Shown: positions 12,436 through 20,386 of the stretch, piece after piece
Layout: each line of letters starts with the position of its first letter
How positions within the stretch are numbered: the first letter of the stretch is position 1
DNA from: JAAYGT01 sp050252075
GTDB taxonomy: Bacteria; Pseudomonadota; Gammaproteobacteria; Burkholderiales; Burkholderiaceae_B
Assembly (NCBI GenBank): GCA_050252075.1
Contig: JBFWLP010000037.1
Coordinates: forward strand, 1-28,798
Reading direction: 5' to 3'
DNA length: 28,798 bases
Position numbers and translations under genes: made by a program
The notes under the pieces: model-generated
What the model was told of the DNA's origin: nothing
The model's input: only the letters and a program-made list of their open reading frames with translations
Database searches by the model: none

Positions 12436-15255
12436 ATGGCCGAAAACTCGGGTCGCCTTACCGAAAGCCAACGGGCTATGGCGGAAGCCTTACCGCACAT
12501 GGTCTGGACGGCGACACCTGACGGTGTGGTCGATTACATCAGTCGCGAGTTCGAGCGCACCACCGGAATGCACGGCCTGAATTACGCGAATGGCGACTGG
12601 CTGAATGCGGTGCATCCCGACGACCGCGAGCCCACCATGGCGGTATGGATGGCCGCCATTGCCTCCGGTCAGCCCTACCAAACGGAATTCCGCATTTTTC
12701 ATGCGGGGCGTAACGACTATCGCTGGCATTATGTAGCGGCGCACCCCAACCGTGACGCGAACGGGCGCATCACGCAGTGGTTCGGAAGCACCGTCGATAT
12801 TCACGACAACAAGCTGGCCTATACCGCCATTCACCGCAGTGAAGAACAACTGCGCCAGGTGTTCGAGCACGATCCGCACTGGGTGTGTGTCACCGACACG
12901 TCGGGAACTATCCAGCGCATCAATTCGGCCGGGTTACGGCTGTTGGGCGGCGATTCGGGCCCGCCCCCGGTGGGGGCCGCAGTGCACCAATGGGTGGTTC
13001 CCGATGACCACACCGGCTTGTCTGCACTGCTTCACGACGCCGCGGGCGGTCAAACCGGCCGCCGGGACATCCGGCTGGTCGATGCTGCCGGCACGGTCCG
13101 TGTCATTGATCTGGTGGCCGCACCCCTGCAGGATCCATCCCAAGGGGTGTATGCCGTTTTGCTGGTAGGCCAGGACACAACCCTGGCGCGCCGGGAAACC
13201 GGTCTCAGGGAACTTGAAGTCACCGTGCTGAATGCGATCAGCCGCGAGCGTCCGCTGAGCGAAATCTTTGATCAGGTTACCCGGGCCGTCGACCGCCTGA
13301 TGCCCGGCGTCATGTCCTCGATCGTTCTGGTGATCGAGGGAAAAATGCGACACGGCGCCGCACCGCAACTGCCCGATTTCTACAACCAGAAGGTTGACGG
13401 CATGGCCATCGGAGAAGGGGTAGGGTCGTGCGGTACGGCAGCCTGGCGCAAGAAGCAGGTTATCGTGGCCGATATCCTGAACGATCCGCTCTGGGAAAAG
13501 GCGCGCGACATCATGCAGCAAACCCGCCTTCGCGCGTGCTGGTCGACGCCGGTGCTCGATGCCACCGATACCGTACTGGCCACGTTCGGCATGTATTACG
13601 ACCACCCCCGTTTGCCTACCCCCGATGACATTGCGTTCATCGACCGCATTTGCCATTTCGTGCGCAATGCCATTGAGCGTACGCGTGAACGCGAAGCCAT
13701 GCGTGCTCTCGACGAACGGTTCCGCATCATTGCCCAGGCCACAAACGATGTTGTCTGGGACGGCGATCTGGTCAGCAACACGCTGTGGTTCAGCGACGGG
13801 GTTCGCGTGCTGTTCGGCCACGAGCCGGCATCGGATCCCGTCTTGCAGACTACGTCCCGCGTCAGTGAATATATTCATCCCGACGACCGTGAACGGGTGC
13901 GTGCGTCCATGATCGAAGCACTGAAAGGGAAGCCGTCGTGGCGGGCCGAGTACCGTTACCAGCGCCGCGACGGCAGCTATGCCCATGTGGTGAATCAGGC
14001 CTCTATCTTGCGGGGCCCCGATGGGCGCGCGGTTCGGGCCATCGGCAGCCTGGTCGATGTCACCGAACAAAAAGCGCTCGAAGAGCAACTGCGGCGTGCG
14101 CAGCGACTTGAAGCCATTGGCCAGATGACCGGCGGGGTGGCGCACGACTTCAACAATCTGCTCACGGTCATTCTGGGGAATGCAGAATTGCTCACCGAAA
14201 GCCTGACCGACGATCACCGCCTGCGTCTTCTGGCAGAAATGACCGCCAAGGCTGCCGAGCGCGGTGCCGAACTGACCAATCGTCTGCTGGCTTTCGCCCG
14301 ACGCCAGCCGCTCAGCCCCGCGGTTACCGACATCAACCGCCTTATTGCCGGCATGGACAACCTGCTGCGCCGCACGCTGGGCGAAGCGCTGGAACTCGAA
14401 TTCGTTCGGGCCGCCGGTTTGTGGAAAGCGGTTGTCGACGCACCGCAACTGGAAAGCGCCTTGCTGAACCTGTGCATTAACGCGCGCGACGCCATGAGCC
14501 AGAGCGGGCGGCTCACCATCGAAACGGCCAATGCCTTCCTTGACGCCAACTATGTCAGCGACCAGGAAGAGCTCGTGGCCGGGCAATATGTCATGATTGC
14601 GGTATCGGATACCGGCTGCGGCATGGGTTCAGAAACCCTTGCGCGAGCCTTCGAGCCGTTTTACACCACCAAAGAAGTCGGCAAGGGAAGCGGCCTGGGG
14701 CTCAGCATGGTGTATGGTTTTGTCAAGCAGTCCAGGGGCCATGTTCGTATTTACTCCGAGGTTGGCCACGGCACAACCGTGCGTATTTACTTGCCGCGCG
14801 CCCTCGATGAAAACGACATGCGCCGCGATGATGCCGAACGTGCCGGTATTCAGTCAGGTTCCGAGCGTATTTTGCTGGTGGAAGACGACGACATGGTGCG
14901 CGAACATGTGCAATCGTTGCTCGAAAGCCTGGGATACAACGTCGTCACCGCCTCGAACGGGCCCGAGGCGCTGGCCACACTGGATACGCTGGACGAGCTC
15001 GACTTGCTGTTCACCGACGTCGTCATGCCCGGTGGCATGACGGGACGCCAGCTGGCCGAGGCGGTACGCAAGCGCAGGCCGGAGCTGCCGGTCATTTTCA
15101 CCTCGGGTTATACCGAGAATGCCATTGTGCATCACGGGCGGCTGGATGCGGGTGTGCATCTGCTTCAAAAGCCGTATCGCCGCCAGGAGCTGGCTGCCAT
15201 TGTGCAGCGTGTGCTGGCCGCACGTGCAGGCAGTGACGGGAGCAGCGAATCGTGA
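12436..15255 (+). CDS. Hybrid sensor histidine kinase (PAS-PAS-GAF-PAS-HisKA-HATPase-REC)
   Basis: A 939-residue cytoplasmic sensor with no membrane segments. PAS1 (about 10-125) includes HPDDRE and the PAC-like TQWFGSTVDIHD. PAS2 (about 130-250) and a GAF domain (about 260-415, with GEGVGSCGTAAWRK) follow, then PAS3 (about 430-545). The kinase core has the H-box GGVAHDFNNLL (H570), the N-box NLCINARDAM, the G1 box DTGCGMG, FEPFYTTK and the G2 box GKGSGLGLS. The C-terminal receiver (about 808-925) has EDDDM, phosphoacceptor D861 in LLFTDVVMPGG, and a conserved Lys in LLQKPY. GSCGT in such GAF domains is shared with some light- or redox-responsive kinases, but no ligand is evident. ATG 12436 follows a GGGG site; no cognate regulator or output gene lies nearby. 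Confidence 0.92.
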   Translation: MAENSGRLTESQRAMAEALPHMVWTATPDGVVDYISREFERTTGMHGLNYANGDWLNAVHPDDREPTMAVWMAAIASGQPYQTEFRIFHAGRNDYRWHYVAAHPNRDANGRITQWFGSTVDIHDNKLAYTAIHRSEEQLRQVFEHDPHWVCVTDTSGTIQRINSAGLRLLGGDSGPPPVGAAVHQWVVPDDHTGLSALLHDAAGGQTGRRDIRLVDAAGTVRVIDLVAAPLQDPSQGVYAVLLVGQDTTLARRETGLRELEVTVLNAISRERPLSEIFDQVTRAVDRLMPGVMSSIVLVIEGKMRHGAAPQLPDFYNQKVDGMAIGEGVGSCGTAAWRKKQVIVADILNDPLWEKARDIMQQTRLRACWSTPVLDATDTVLATFGMYYDHPRLPTPDDIAFIDRICHFVRNAIERTREREAMRALDERFRIIAQATNDVVWDGDLVSNTLWFSDGVRVLFGHEPASDPVLQTTSRVSEYIHPDDRERVRASMIEALKGKPSWRAEYRYQRRDGSYAHVVNQASILRGPDGRAVRAIGSLVDVTEQKALEEQLRRAQRLEAIGQMTGGVAHDFNNLLTVILGNAELLTESLTDDHRLRLLAEMTAKAAERGAELTNRLLAFARRQPLSPAVTDINRLIAGMDNLLRRTLGEALELEFVRAAGLWKAVVDAPQLESALLNLCINARDAMSQSGRLTIETANAFLDANYVSDQEELVAGQYVMIAVSDTGCGMGSETLARAFEPFYTTKEVGKGSGLGLSMVYGFVKQSRGHVRIYSEVGHGTTVRIYLPRALDENDMRRDDAERAGIQSGSERILLVEDDDMVREHVQSLLESLGYNVVTASNGPEALATLDTLDELDLLFTDVVMPGGMTGRQLAEAVRKRRPELPVIFTSGYTENAIVHHGRLDAGVHLLQKPYRRQELAAIVQRVLAARAGSDGSSES

Positions 15256-15434
15256 GCGGTTTGCTGGATCTGTGCGTTTTTGAACTGGCGGGGCACAAGG
15301 TGGCCATACCGCTGGAAAACGCGCGCGAGTTTCAGCGCCTGCCCGAAGCCCCGGAAAACCATCAGGCTGAAAACCAACCCCGGCGCGCCGATCTTGCGCA
15401 AAAGCTGCAGCGCGTGCTGGCGCACCGGCGTTAG
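15252..15434 (+). CDS. Small ORF overlapping the kinase stop, CheW-like N-terminal look
   Basis: A 60-codon ORF starting with GTG at 15252 overlaps the kinase stop codon as GTGA, the geometry of translational coupling. Residues 7-30 (LCVFELAGHKVAIPLENAR) superficially resemble the first strands of CheW-like domains, but the rest of such a domain is missing. It could be a remnant or a stand-alone small protein. A kinase-terminal AGCAGCG lies upstream instead of a clear Shine-Dalgarno sequence. Codon use looks coding-like with GC-rich third positions. It may equally be non-coding. Confidence 0.35.
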   Translation: MSGLLDLCVFELAGHKVAIPLENAREFQRLPEAPENHQAENQPRRADLAQKLQRVLAHRR

Positions 15435-15437
15435 GCG

Positions 15438-15476
15438 ATTACCGCAGCGATTGCCGGAACTATTACCGCAGCGATT
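15438..15476. repeat. Short direct repeat, two copies of ATTACCGCAGCGATT
   Basis: Two exact 15-base copies at 15438-15452 and 15462-15476 have a 24-base period. They lie between the small ORF and the YceI gene, and the second copy overlaps the YceI stop. A GCGATT/AATCGC inverted repeat (15471-15489) follows. Confidence 0.6.
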
Positions 15477-16044
15477 ACTGGGCAATCGCTTCCAGTGCGA
15501 TGTCCAGGGTAACCTCGTCGCTCACGGCAGGCGCAAACTTGCCGGCGTCGAAGTCGCTGCGCTTGATCACGGCGCGGGCGTTGGCGCCAATCGTGTCTTT
15601 CTTGAGCATGGGGTGCGCTTTGTTCACGAACGACGTGATTTCCAGCGTAACCGGCTTGGTGATGCCCTTGATGGTCAGGTTGCCCTCAATACTGACGGGT
15701 TTGTCGCCGTTGAAATTCACCTTGGTGGATTTGTAGGTGGCCGTGGGGAATTTTTCGGTGTTGAAGAAGTCGGCGCCCTTCAGGTGACCGTTGAAGGTGT
15801 CGTAGCCTGAATCGATGGTGTTCATGTCGATCACCACATCAACCTCGGCAGTCTTTGCCGATTTGTCGAGCACGACCTTGCCGGTGGTTTTGTTGAATCG
15901 CAGGATCTGTTTCGAGAAACCCATGTGATCATACGAGAACCGGGGATAGGTATGGGTGGAGTCGATCACATAGGTTTGCGGTGCGGCGAATGCCGTTGTG
16001 GAAAGCAGGGTGGTGAATGCGGCGGCAAGCAGTGTCTTCTTCAT
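15475..16044 (-). CDS. YceI-family periplasmic lipid-binding protein (first copy)
   Basis: A 189-residue secreted protein. A signal peptide, MKKTLLAAAFTTLLSTTAFA, precedes a YceI beta-barrel with TYVIDSTHTYPRFSYDHMGFS, DMNTIDSGYDTFNGHLKGADFF and GNLTIKGITKPVTL. YceI proteins bind isoprenoid or quinone-like lipids in a lipocalin-type barrel. An AAAGGAT site precedes ATG 16044. It is the third gene in a leftward cytochrome b561-YceI-YceI run, a pairing common in proteobacteria that suggests electron transfer to or from a lipid-soluble quinone. The ligand is not identifiable from sequence. Confidence 0.9.
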   Translation of the reverse strand: MKKTLLAAAFTTLLSTTAFAAPQTYVIDSTHTYPRFSYDHMGFSKQILRFNKTTGKVVLDKSAKTAEVDVVIDMNTIDSGYDTFNGHLKGADFFNTEKFPTATYKSTKVNFNGDKPVSIEGNLTIKGITKPVTLEITSFVNKAHPMLKKDTIGANARAVIKRSDFDAGKFAPAVSDEVTLDIALEAIAQ

Positions 16045-16111
16045 GAAAGGATCCTTTAGCGGGTTGGTTGTTTCAGGTGGGGTGTAGGAGAACCGGAAAG
16101 CGGCGTACCGT

Positions 16112-16687
16112 TTACTGCGCGGCCACGATATGAAACGTGACGCGGATATCGTTGGCAACAATACTGAAGTCGCCCCAGGGGCCTTCGCCGATGCCAAAGT
16201 CGGCGCGCGGGAAGGTGAACGAGCCTTCAAACGCGGCTTTATCGCCTTGGGGGGTTACGGTGAACGGAATCTGGACTTCTTTGGTCTTGCCCTTGATGGT
16301 AAGGGCGCCGGTCACTGTAAATGTATTCTGGCCGGTGGCCGTGACGGCAGACGACTGGAACTGTGCCACGGGTGTTGCGCCGATGTTCAGCCATTCGGGT
16401 TTTTTCAGTTCTGCATTGGCCTCGTCATTTCCGGAATCCACGCCGCTCAGGGGCACCTCGATCACGACCTTGGCCGTTTTCGGTGTCGCCGGGTCGAAGG
16501 AGAATACGGGAACGTTCAGCGACTTCAGTTCACCCTCCATGGGCACATTCATCTGGCTGTAGCCAAATTTCAGGTGGCTGGCCTGGGTGTCAACGGTGTT
16601 GTAGGCGGCGGCGTGTGCCTGGCCTGCTAAGGCCATGCCGGCAATCGCGGCGGCAGCGGCAAAACGAAAAGCAGTGGGTAAAGCCAT
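16112..16687 (-). CDS. YceI-family periplasmic protein (second copy)
   Basis: A 191-residue YceI protein. The signal peptide ends near GQAHA, followed by YNTVDTQASHLKFGYSQMNVPMEG, a DSGNDEANAELKKPEWLNI segment, ALTIKGKTKEVQIPF and a C-terminal GEGPWGDFSIVANDIRVTFHI. GGAG lies before ATG 16687. It shares the YceI fold with its downstream neighbour but is clearly diverged in sequence, so the two probably bind different ligands or partners. It sits between cytochrome b561 and the other YceI gene with short gaps. Confidence 0.9.
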   Translation of the reverse strand: MALPTAFRFAAAAAIAGMALAGQAHAAAYNTVDTQASHLKFGYSQMNVPMEGELKSLNVPVFSFDPATPKTAKVVIEVPLSGVDSGNDEANAELKKPEWLNIGATPVAQFQSSAVTATGQNTFTVTGALTIKGKTKEVQIPFTVTPQGDKAAFEGSFTFPRADFGIGEGPWGDFSIVANDIRVTFHIVAAQ

Positions 16688-16701
16688 GAAATTTCTCCGG
16701 A

Positions 16702-17241
16702 TTACGACTGGGAACGGTAGGCCAGCATGCGGCGCAAAATGTCGTCTTTGTCCCAAAAGTGGTGTTTAACGGCGGCGGCCATGTGGCCGGCCACCAGCAC
16801 AAGCAGCACGTAGTTCAGTGTCACATGGGTTTGTTTCAGAAGATCGCCCAGCGCGGCATTTTTCGCGACCAGGTCGGGCAGGGGAAGAATGCCGAACCAT
16901 ACGACCGGAAAGCCCTGGGCCGAGCTCATGAGCCAGCCGGACAGAGGAATCGCGATCATGAGCAGGTACAGGGCCACGTGTACGCCGTGTGACAGGCCGC
17001 GTTGCAGCGCGCCCATGCCGGCCGGCAATAGCGGCGCCGGATGGGTCAGGCGCCAGGCCAGACGAATCACCGCCAGAGCCAGCAGGGTTGCACCGGCCCA
17101 CTTGTGATACGAGTACAAGGTCAACTTCCGGGGCGACAGCGGCAGGTCGGCCATGTAGAACCCCAGGGCGAAAGTCGCGATGATCATGAGCGCCATCAGC
17201 CAATGAAGACTGATGGCGGTGGCGGTATAGCGTGTCGTCAT
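16702..17241 (-). CDS. Cytochrome b561 (first copy)
   Basis: A 179-residue four-helix diheme inner-membrane cytochrome of the bacterial b561 family (CybB-like). It starts MTTRYTATAISLHWLMALMI. Candidate heme ligands are H13, H46 (YSYHKWAG), H139 (KQTHVTLNY) and H153 (LVAGHMAA), one or two per helix as the family requires. Members exchange electrons with ubiquinol and can react with superoxide. It is first in the leftward b561-YceI-YceI run. No strong Shine-Dalgarno sequence is seen at ATG 17241; the start is fixed by family length. Confidence 0.92.
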   Translation of the reverse strand: MTTRYTATAISLHWLMALMIIATFALGFYMADLPLSPRKLTLYSYHKWAGATLLALAVIRLAWRLTHPAPLLPAGMGALQRGLSHGVHVALYLLMIAIPLSGWLMSSAQGFPVVWFGILPLPDLVAKNAALGDLLKQTHVTLNYVLLVLVAGHMAAAVKHHFWDKDDILRRMLAYRSQS

Positions 17242-17339
17242 GGAGGATGGGCGTCTGGGATAAAACCAGCCTTACGGCAACTTGAAAGTCGTCATTCTAG
17301 AGGCCCAAGGCCCGAAGAGAAATACCCATGATTGCAGTT

Positions 17340-17363
17340 CATTGTTCCATGAATGGAACAATG
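17340..17363. repeat. Perfect inverted repeat upstream of cytochrome b561
   Basis: CATTGTTCCAT (17340-17350) and ATGGAACAATG (17353-17363) are exact 11-bp complements separated by two bases. The site lies between the lysR stop and the cytochrome b561 start. No T run follows on either strand, so an operator is favoured over a terminator. Confidence 0.65.
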
Positions 17364-17379
17364 CCGGTTCGGGCCCGGA

Positions 17380-18276
17380 TCAGGCAGCGGTTTCCGGGGC
17401 CTCGGCGCGCCGCAGCAACCAGTCGCGGAATGCCCGTACGGCCGGCAGGGAGGCCCGGCTTTCCGGGTAGCACAGGTAGTAGCCCCGCGCTGAGCGCACT
17501 TTGACGTCTAGTGCGGTCTGCAGGCGGCCGTCGCGTAATTCATCGTCAACCAGGCAGCGGGGGATCAGGGCGATACCGAAACCTGCCACCGCCGCCTGGG
17601 TCAACAGCGAGTATTGGTCAAACCGTGATCCTTCATGCATCCGGGAGTCGCGGATACCGGCAACGGCAAACCAGTCGGGCCATTCATTCAGTGCGGTGGT
17701 GTGATGCATGAGCGGATGGCGGAGCAAGTCGTCCGCCTTTTCGCATCGCGAGGCGATGCGCGGGTGGCACACGGGAACGACGTCGTTCCCGATCAGGTAG
17801 TCGGCCACGCTGCCGGGCCACTGCCCTGTACCGAACCGGATCGCGGCATCCAGTTCGGGGAGGGAAAAGTCATAGCCTTGTTGATGCGGCAGAAACTCCA
17901 CACGAATGTCCGGGCGGTGCCGGAAGAAGGCCGGTAACTGGGGAATCAGCCAGCGTGCGCCAAAAGTGGGCATGCAGGTCAGGTGCAGGGTGCCCCCGAC
18001 GCCCTGGTTGGCGATCAGCTCCAGCGAGGCGGCCTCAATCAGTTTCAGGCCCGATTCAATTTGCTGCAGATAACCGCGCCCCGCGTCGGTGAGCACCAGG
18101 CCATGCCGGGTTCGGACGAACAGCTGTACTCCCAGGAATGTCTCAAGATTTTTCAGCTGTTTGCTGACCGCTCCCTGGGTGACGCAAAGTTCTTGTGCCG
18201 CACGCGTGAAGCTGCCATTTCTTGCGGTAACTTCAAAGGCTTGCAGATCAGTGATAGAAGGGCAGAATCGACGCAT
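17380..18276 (-). CDS. LysR-family transcriptional regulator, GcvA-like (first copy)
   Basis: A 298-residue LysR regulator. The N-terminal helix-turn-helix (about 8-65) reads FEVTARNGSFTRAAQELCVTQGAVSKQLKNLE, and a periplasmic-binding-like effector domain (about 95-290) includes GVGGTLHLTCMPTFGARWLIPQLP. The long form and the sequence around the helix-turn-helix resemble the GcvA subgroup. ATG 18276 is the family start. It is divergent from a Bug-type binding protein 144 bases away, the usual layout for a LysR factor controlling its neighbour. It may also read into the cytochrome b561 cluster, although a palindrome intervenes. Confidence 0.92.
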   Translation of the reverse strand: MRRFCPSITDLQAFEVTARNGSFTRAAQELCVTQGAVSKQLKNLETFLGVQLFVRTRHGLVLTDAGRGYLQQIESGLKLIEAASLELIANQGVGGTLHLTCMPTFGARWLIPQLPAFFRHRPDIRVEFLPHQQGYDFSLPELDAAIRFGTGQWPGSVADYLIGNDVVPVCHPRIASRCEKADDLLRHPLMHHTTALNEWPDWFAVAGIRDSRMHEGSRFDQYSLLTQAAVAGFGIALIPRCLVDDELRDGRLQTALDVKVRSARGYYLCYPESRASLPAVRAFRDWLLRRAEAPETAA

Positions 18277-18329
18277 GGAAACGGGCAGCTGTGGGCAGGA
18301 GCATATTCAGGTATGACAAAATGGAATAT

Positions 18330-18344
18330 AACATTGAGAATGTT
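18330..18344. promoter_or_regulatory. Candidate LysR-binding dyad AACATT-GAG-AATGTT
   Basis: A perfect 6-bp dyad with a 3-base spacer in the divergent lysR/bug intergenic region, 91 bases upstream of the binding-protein ATG. This position fits a LysR activation site. Confidence 0.45.
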
Positions 18345-18420
18345 TCGCTTGCATGACAGTGCCCGGTGCGCGAAAAATAGGACCGTAGGACTTTATTCCG
18401 CCCAAATTAACGAGGAACTC

Positions 18421-19410
18421 ATGAAACGACGTCAACTTCTGCTCAGTGTGTGTGTGGCCGGCGCGGCCACCCTGTCTTCCGTGGCCGGCTCCATTGCGCA
18501 TGCGCAGGATTACCCCAGCAAGCCCATAACGCTCATCGTTCCGTTTGCTCCCGGCGGCACAACCGACATTGTGGCGCGACTGGTGGCCGACAAGCTGGGC
18601 GCCGAGCTGAAACAAACCGTGGTGGTCGAAAACAAGGCGGGTGCCGGTGGTTCGATCGGCAGCGGCGCGCTGGTGCGTTCCGCTCCCGACGGCTACACCC
18701 TGGGAATGGCAACGGTCAGCACCCACGGCATCAATCCGGTTCTTTATACGAACCTGCCTTATAAAGTGCCCCAGGACTTCACCCCCATTACGAATCTGGC
18801 CGCTGTGCCCAACATTATGGTGGTCAACGCCAAGGTGCCGGCCAAGAACATGGCGGAATTCATCGCGCTTGCCAAGAAAGATTCCGGAAAGTATTCCTAC
18901 GCCTCCGCCGGCAACGGATCAGTGTCGCACATGATGGGTGAGCTTTTCAAAATGGCGTCGCAAACCGACCTGCTGCATGTGCCTTACCGGGGCGTGGGCC
19001 CGGCGCTGAACGATACCCTGGCGGGTCAGGTTGATGTGCTGTTCGACAACCTGCCGTCGTCGTTGCCGCACGTTCAGGGCGGCACTCTGGTGGCCCTGGC
19101 GGTTGCTGCACCTGAGCGTTCCGAATCGTTGCCCAACGTTCCCACGTTTGCGGAAGTCGGCCTGGCGCCGGTGAACGACTCTTCCTGGTTCGGTCTGGTG
19201 GGTCCGGCCAATCTGCCGGCTCCGGTGCTGGAAACGCTGGCCAAAGCCGCTCAGGCCGCCTTGAAGGATCCGGCGGTCAAAGAGCGTCTGGCCGGCCTGG
19301 GAGCATCGCCGGTAGGTAATTCGCCCGAAGAGTTCAAAGCGCAAATTATTGAAACCATCGAGCGCAATGCACGCATTGCCAAAGAAGCCAACATTTCGAT
19401 CAACAACTAA
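18421..19410 (+). CDS. Bug-family tripartite tricarboxylate transporter substrate-binding protein (first copy)
   Basis: A 329-residue periplasmic binding protein of the TctC/Bug family. The signal peptide has a basic start, MKRRQLLLS, and a probable cleavage after AHA (residue 28). The mature protein has YPSKPITLIVPFAPGGTTD, VVENKAGAGGSIG, PDGYTLGMATVSTHG and LLHVPYRGVGPALND, all core Bug motifs around the carboxylate-ligand site. GAGGA precedes ATG 18421; longer reading frames upstream would read through the lysR region. It lies 9 bases before an N-formylglutamate amidohydrolase, so the captured ligand could be an N-formyl or similar acidic amino-acid derivative. No TctA or TctB membrane genes are in the window. 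Confidence 0.93.
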   Translation: MKRRQLLLSVCVAGAATLSSVAGSIAHAQDYPSKPITLIVPFAPGGTTDIVARLVADKLGAELKQTVVVENKAGAGGSIGSGALVRSAPDGYTLGMATVSTHGINPVLYTNLPYKVPQDFTPITNLAAVPNIMVVNAKVPAKNMAEFIALAKKDSGKYSYASAGNGSVSHMMGELFKMASQTDLLHVPYRGVGPALNDTLAGQVDVLFDNLPSSLPHVQGGTLVALAVAAPERSESLPNVPTFAEVGLAPVNDSSWFGLVGPANLPAPVLETLAKAAQAALKDPAVKERLAGLGASPVGNSPEEFKAQIIETIERNARIAKEANISINN

Positions 19411-19419
19411 GTTTCATTT

Positions 19420-20307
19420 ATGCGATCCCATACCCAGCCCCTGTCGTATCACCTGAATGTGCCGGCGGATTATCCGCAGTCCGGCGTCGCGGCGCCCGTT
19501 GTGCTCGATTCGCCGCACAGTGGTACCGATTACCCCCCTGACTTTGGAGCCACCGTGCCGCATGGTCAACTGCGCACGGCCGAAGACACCTGGGTAGCCG
19601 ACTTGTGGGGCAGCGCACCGGAGCTGGGTATTCCCCTGCTGGCGGCCCGGTTTCCCCGCAGTTATATCGATGCGAACCGGTCTTTGCAGGAAATCGATCC
19701 CTTGCTGCTCGATACGCCCTGGCCGCATGTGCTGCCCGAGAGTGCCAAGGTGCGCCTGGGCAAAGGGCTGATCTGGCGCATGCTCGACGACGGCACGCCG
19801 TTGTACGACCGCAAGCTCAGTCACCAGGAAGTCAATCATCGCATCAATGCCTGCTGGCGTCCGTACCACGACACGCTGGAAGCGCTCATCAACACCGCAC
19901 ACAAAGCCTTTGGCAAGGTCTGGCACATCAATTGCCATTCCATGCCCAGTGTCGCCGCCGCTTTTGCTACCGATAAGCCCGGTCTGGTGCACCCCGATAT
20001 CGTGCTGGGCGATCTGGACGGCTTGACCGCCGGCCCCGAGTTCGCCGAAATGGTGGGGAACTGGCTGGCCGACCGCGGTTACAGCGTGGCGGTGAACGAT
20101 CCCTACAAGGGCGTAGAGATTGTCCGGCGTTTCGGGGGCCCGCAGCAGGGGCGCCATAGCCTGCAGCTGGAGATCAACCGGAAACTCTACATGGATGAAA
20201 CCACGTTGCGGCCTCACGAGGGTTATGCGCGTGTACAAGCCGATCTGAATGGCCTGATGCATGCGCTGGTTGCATGGTCGCGCGATCAGTTAAGGGATGT
20301 CCCCTAG
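19420..20307 (+). CDS. N-formylglutamate amidohydrolase family (HutG-type)
   Basis: A 295-residue zinc-dependent amidohydrolase that releases formate from N-formyl amino acids. In the HutF/HutG histidine-degradation route it yields glutamate. Family motifs are LDSPHSGTDYP near the N-terminus, SYIDANRS, HINCHSMPS and LQLEINRKLYMDE. The metal-binding His and Glu residues in these segments appear intact. No other hut gene is present, so the true substrate is likely set by the adjacent Bug binding protein. It starts 9 bases after that gene with no strong ribosome-binding site, implying co-translation. The next gene is an efflux outer-membrane factor behind its own promoter region. Confidence 0.9.
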   Translation: MRSHTQPLSYHLNVPADYPQSGVAAPVVLDSPHSGTDYPPDFGATVPHGQLRTAEDTWVADLWGSAPELGIPLLAARFPRSYIDANRSLQEIDPLLLDTPWPHVLPESAKVRLGKGLIWRMLDDGTPLYDRKLSHQEVNHRINACWRPYHDTLEALINTAHKAFGKVWHINCHSMPSVAAAFATDKPGLVHPDIVLGDLDGLTAGPEFAEMVGNWLADRGYSVAVNDPYKGVEIVRRFGGPQQGRHSLQLEINRKLYMDETTLRPHEGYARVQADLNGLMHALVAWSRDQLRDVP

Positions 20308-20351
20308 GCGTCGTTGGTTTTTTTCAACCTGAATCACAATCGTTTTCGGTT

Positions 20352-20385
20352 ACTATCCCTGACAAAATTAACGTCCAGGGATAGT
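20352..20385 (+). promoter_or_regulatory. Inverted repeat overlapping -10 box and ribosome-binding site of the efflux operon
   Basis: ACTATCCCTG (20352-20361) and CAGGGATAGT (20376-20385) are perfect 10-bp complements around a 14-base spacer. The left arm overlaps TACTAT (20351-20356), a good -10 box. The right arm contains AGGG (20377-20380), the ribosome-binding site of the outer-membrane factor, 6 bases before its ATG. It could be a repressor operator or an mRNA hairpin hiding the ribosome-binding site. The -35 match is poor. Confidence 0.55.
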
Positions 20386-20386
20386 T

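Noticed and set aside
12934..14586. A 550-codon open frame on the minus strand
   Set aside because: It lies entirely within the hybrid kinase gene, whose PAS, GAF and kinase motifs are unmistakable on the plus strand; long antisense frames are expected in GC-rich coding DNA.
15438..15476. CRISPR-like repeat
   Set aside because: There are only two 15-base copies with a 9-base gap and no cas genes, so this is a small tandem duplication at most.
15165..15485. A minus-strand frame crossing the end of the kinase gene and the small ORF
   Set aside because: It overlaps the conserved receiver-domain end, reads through the repeat as low-complexity sequence and has no recognisable motif.
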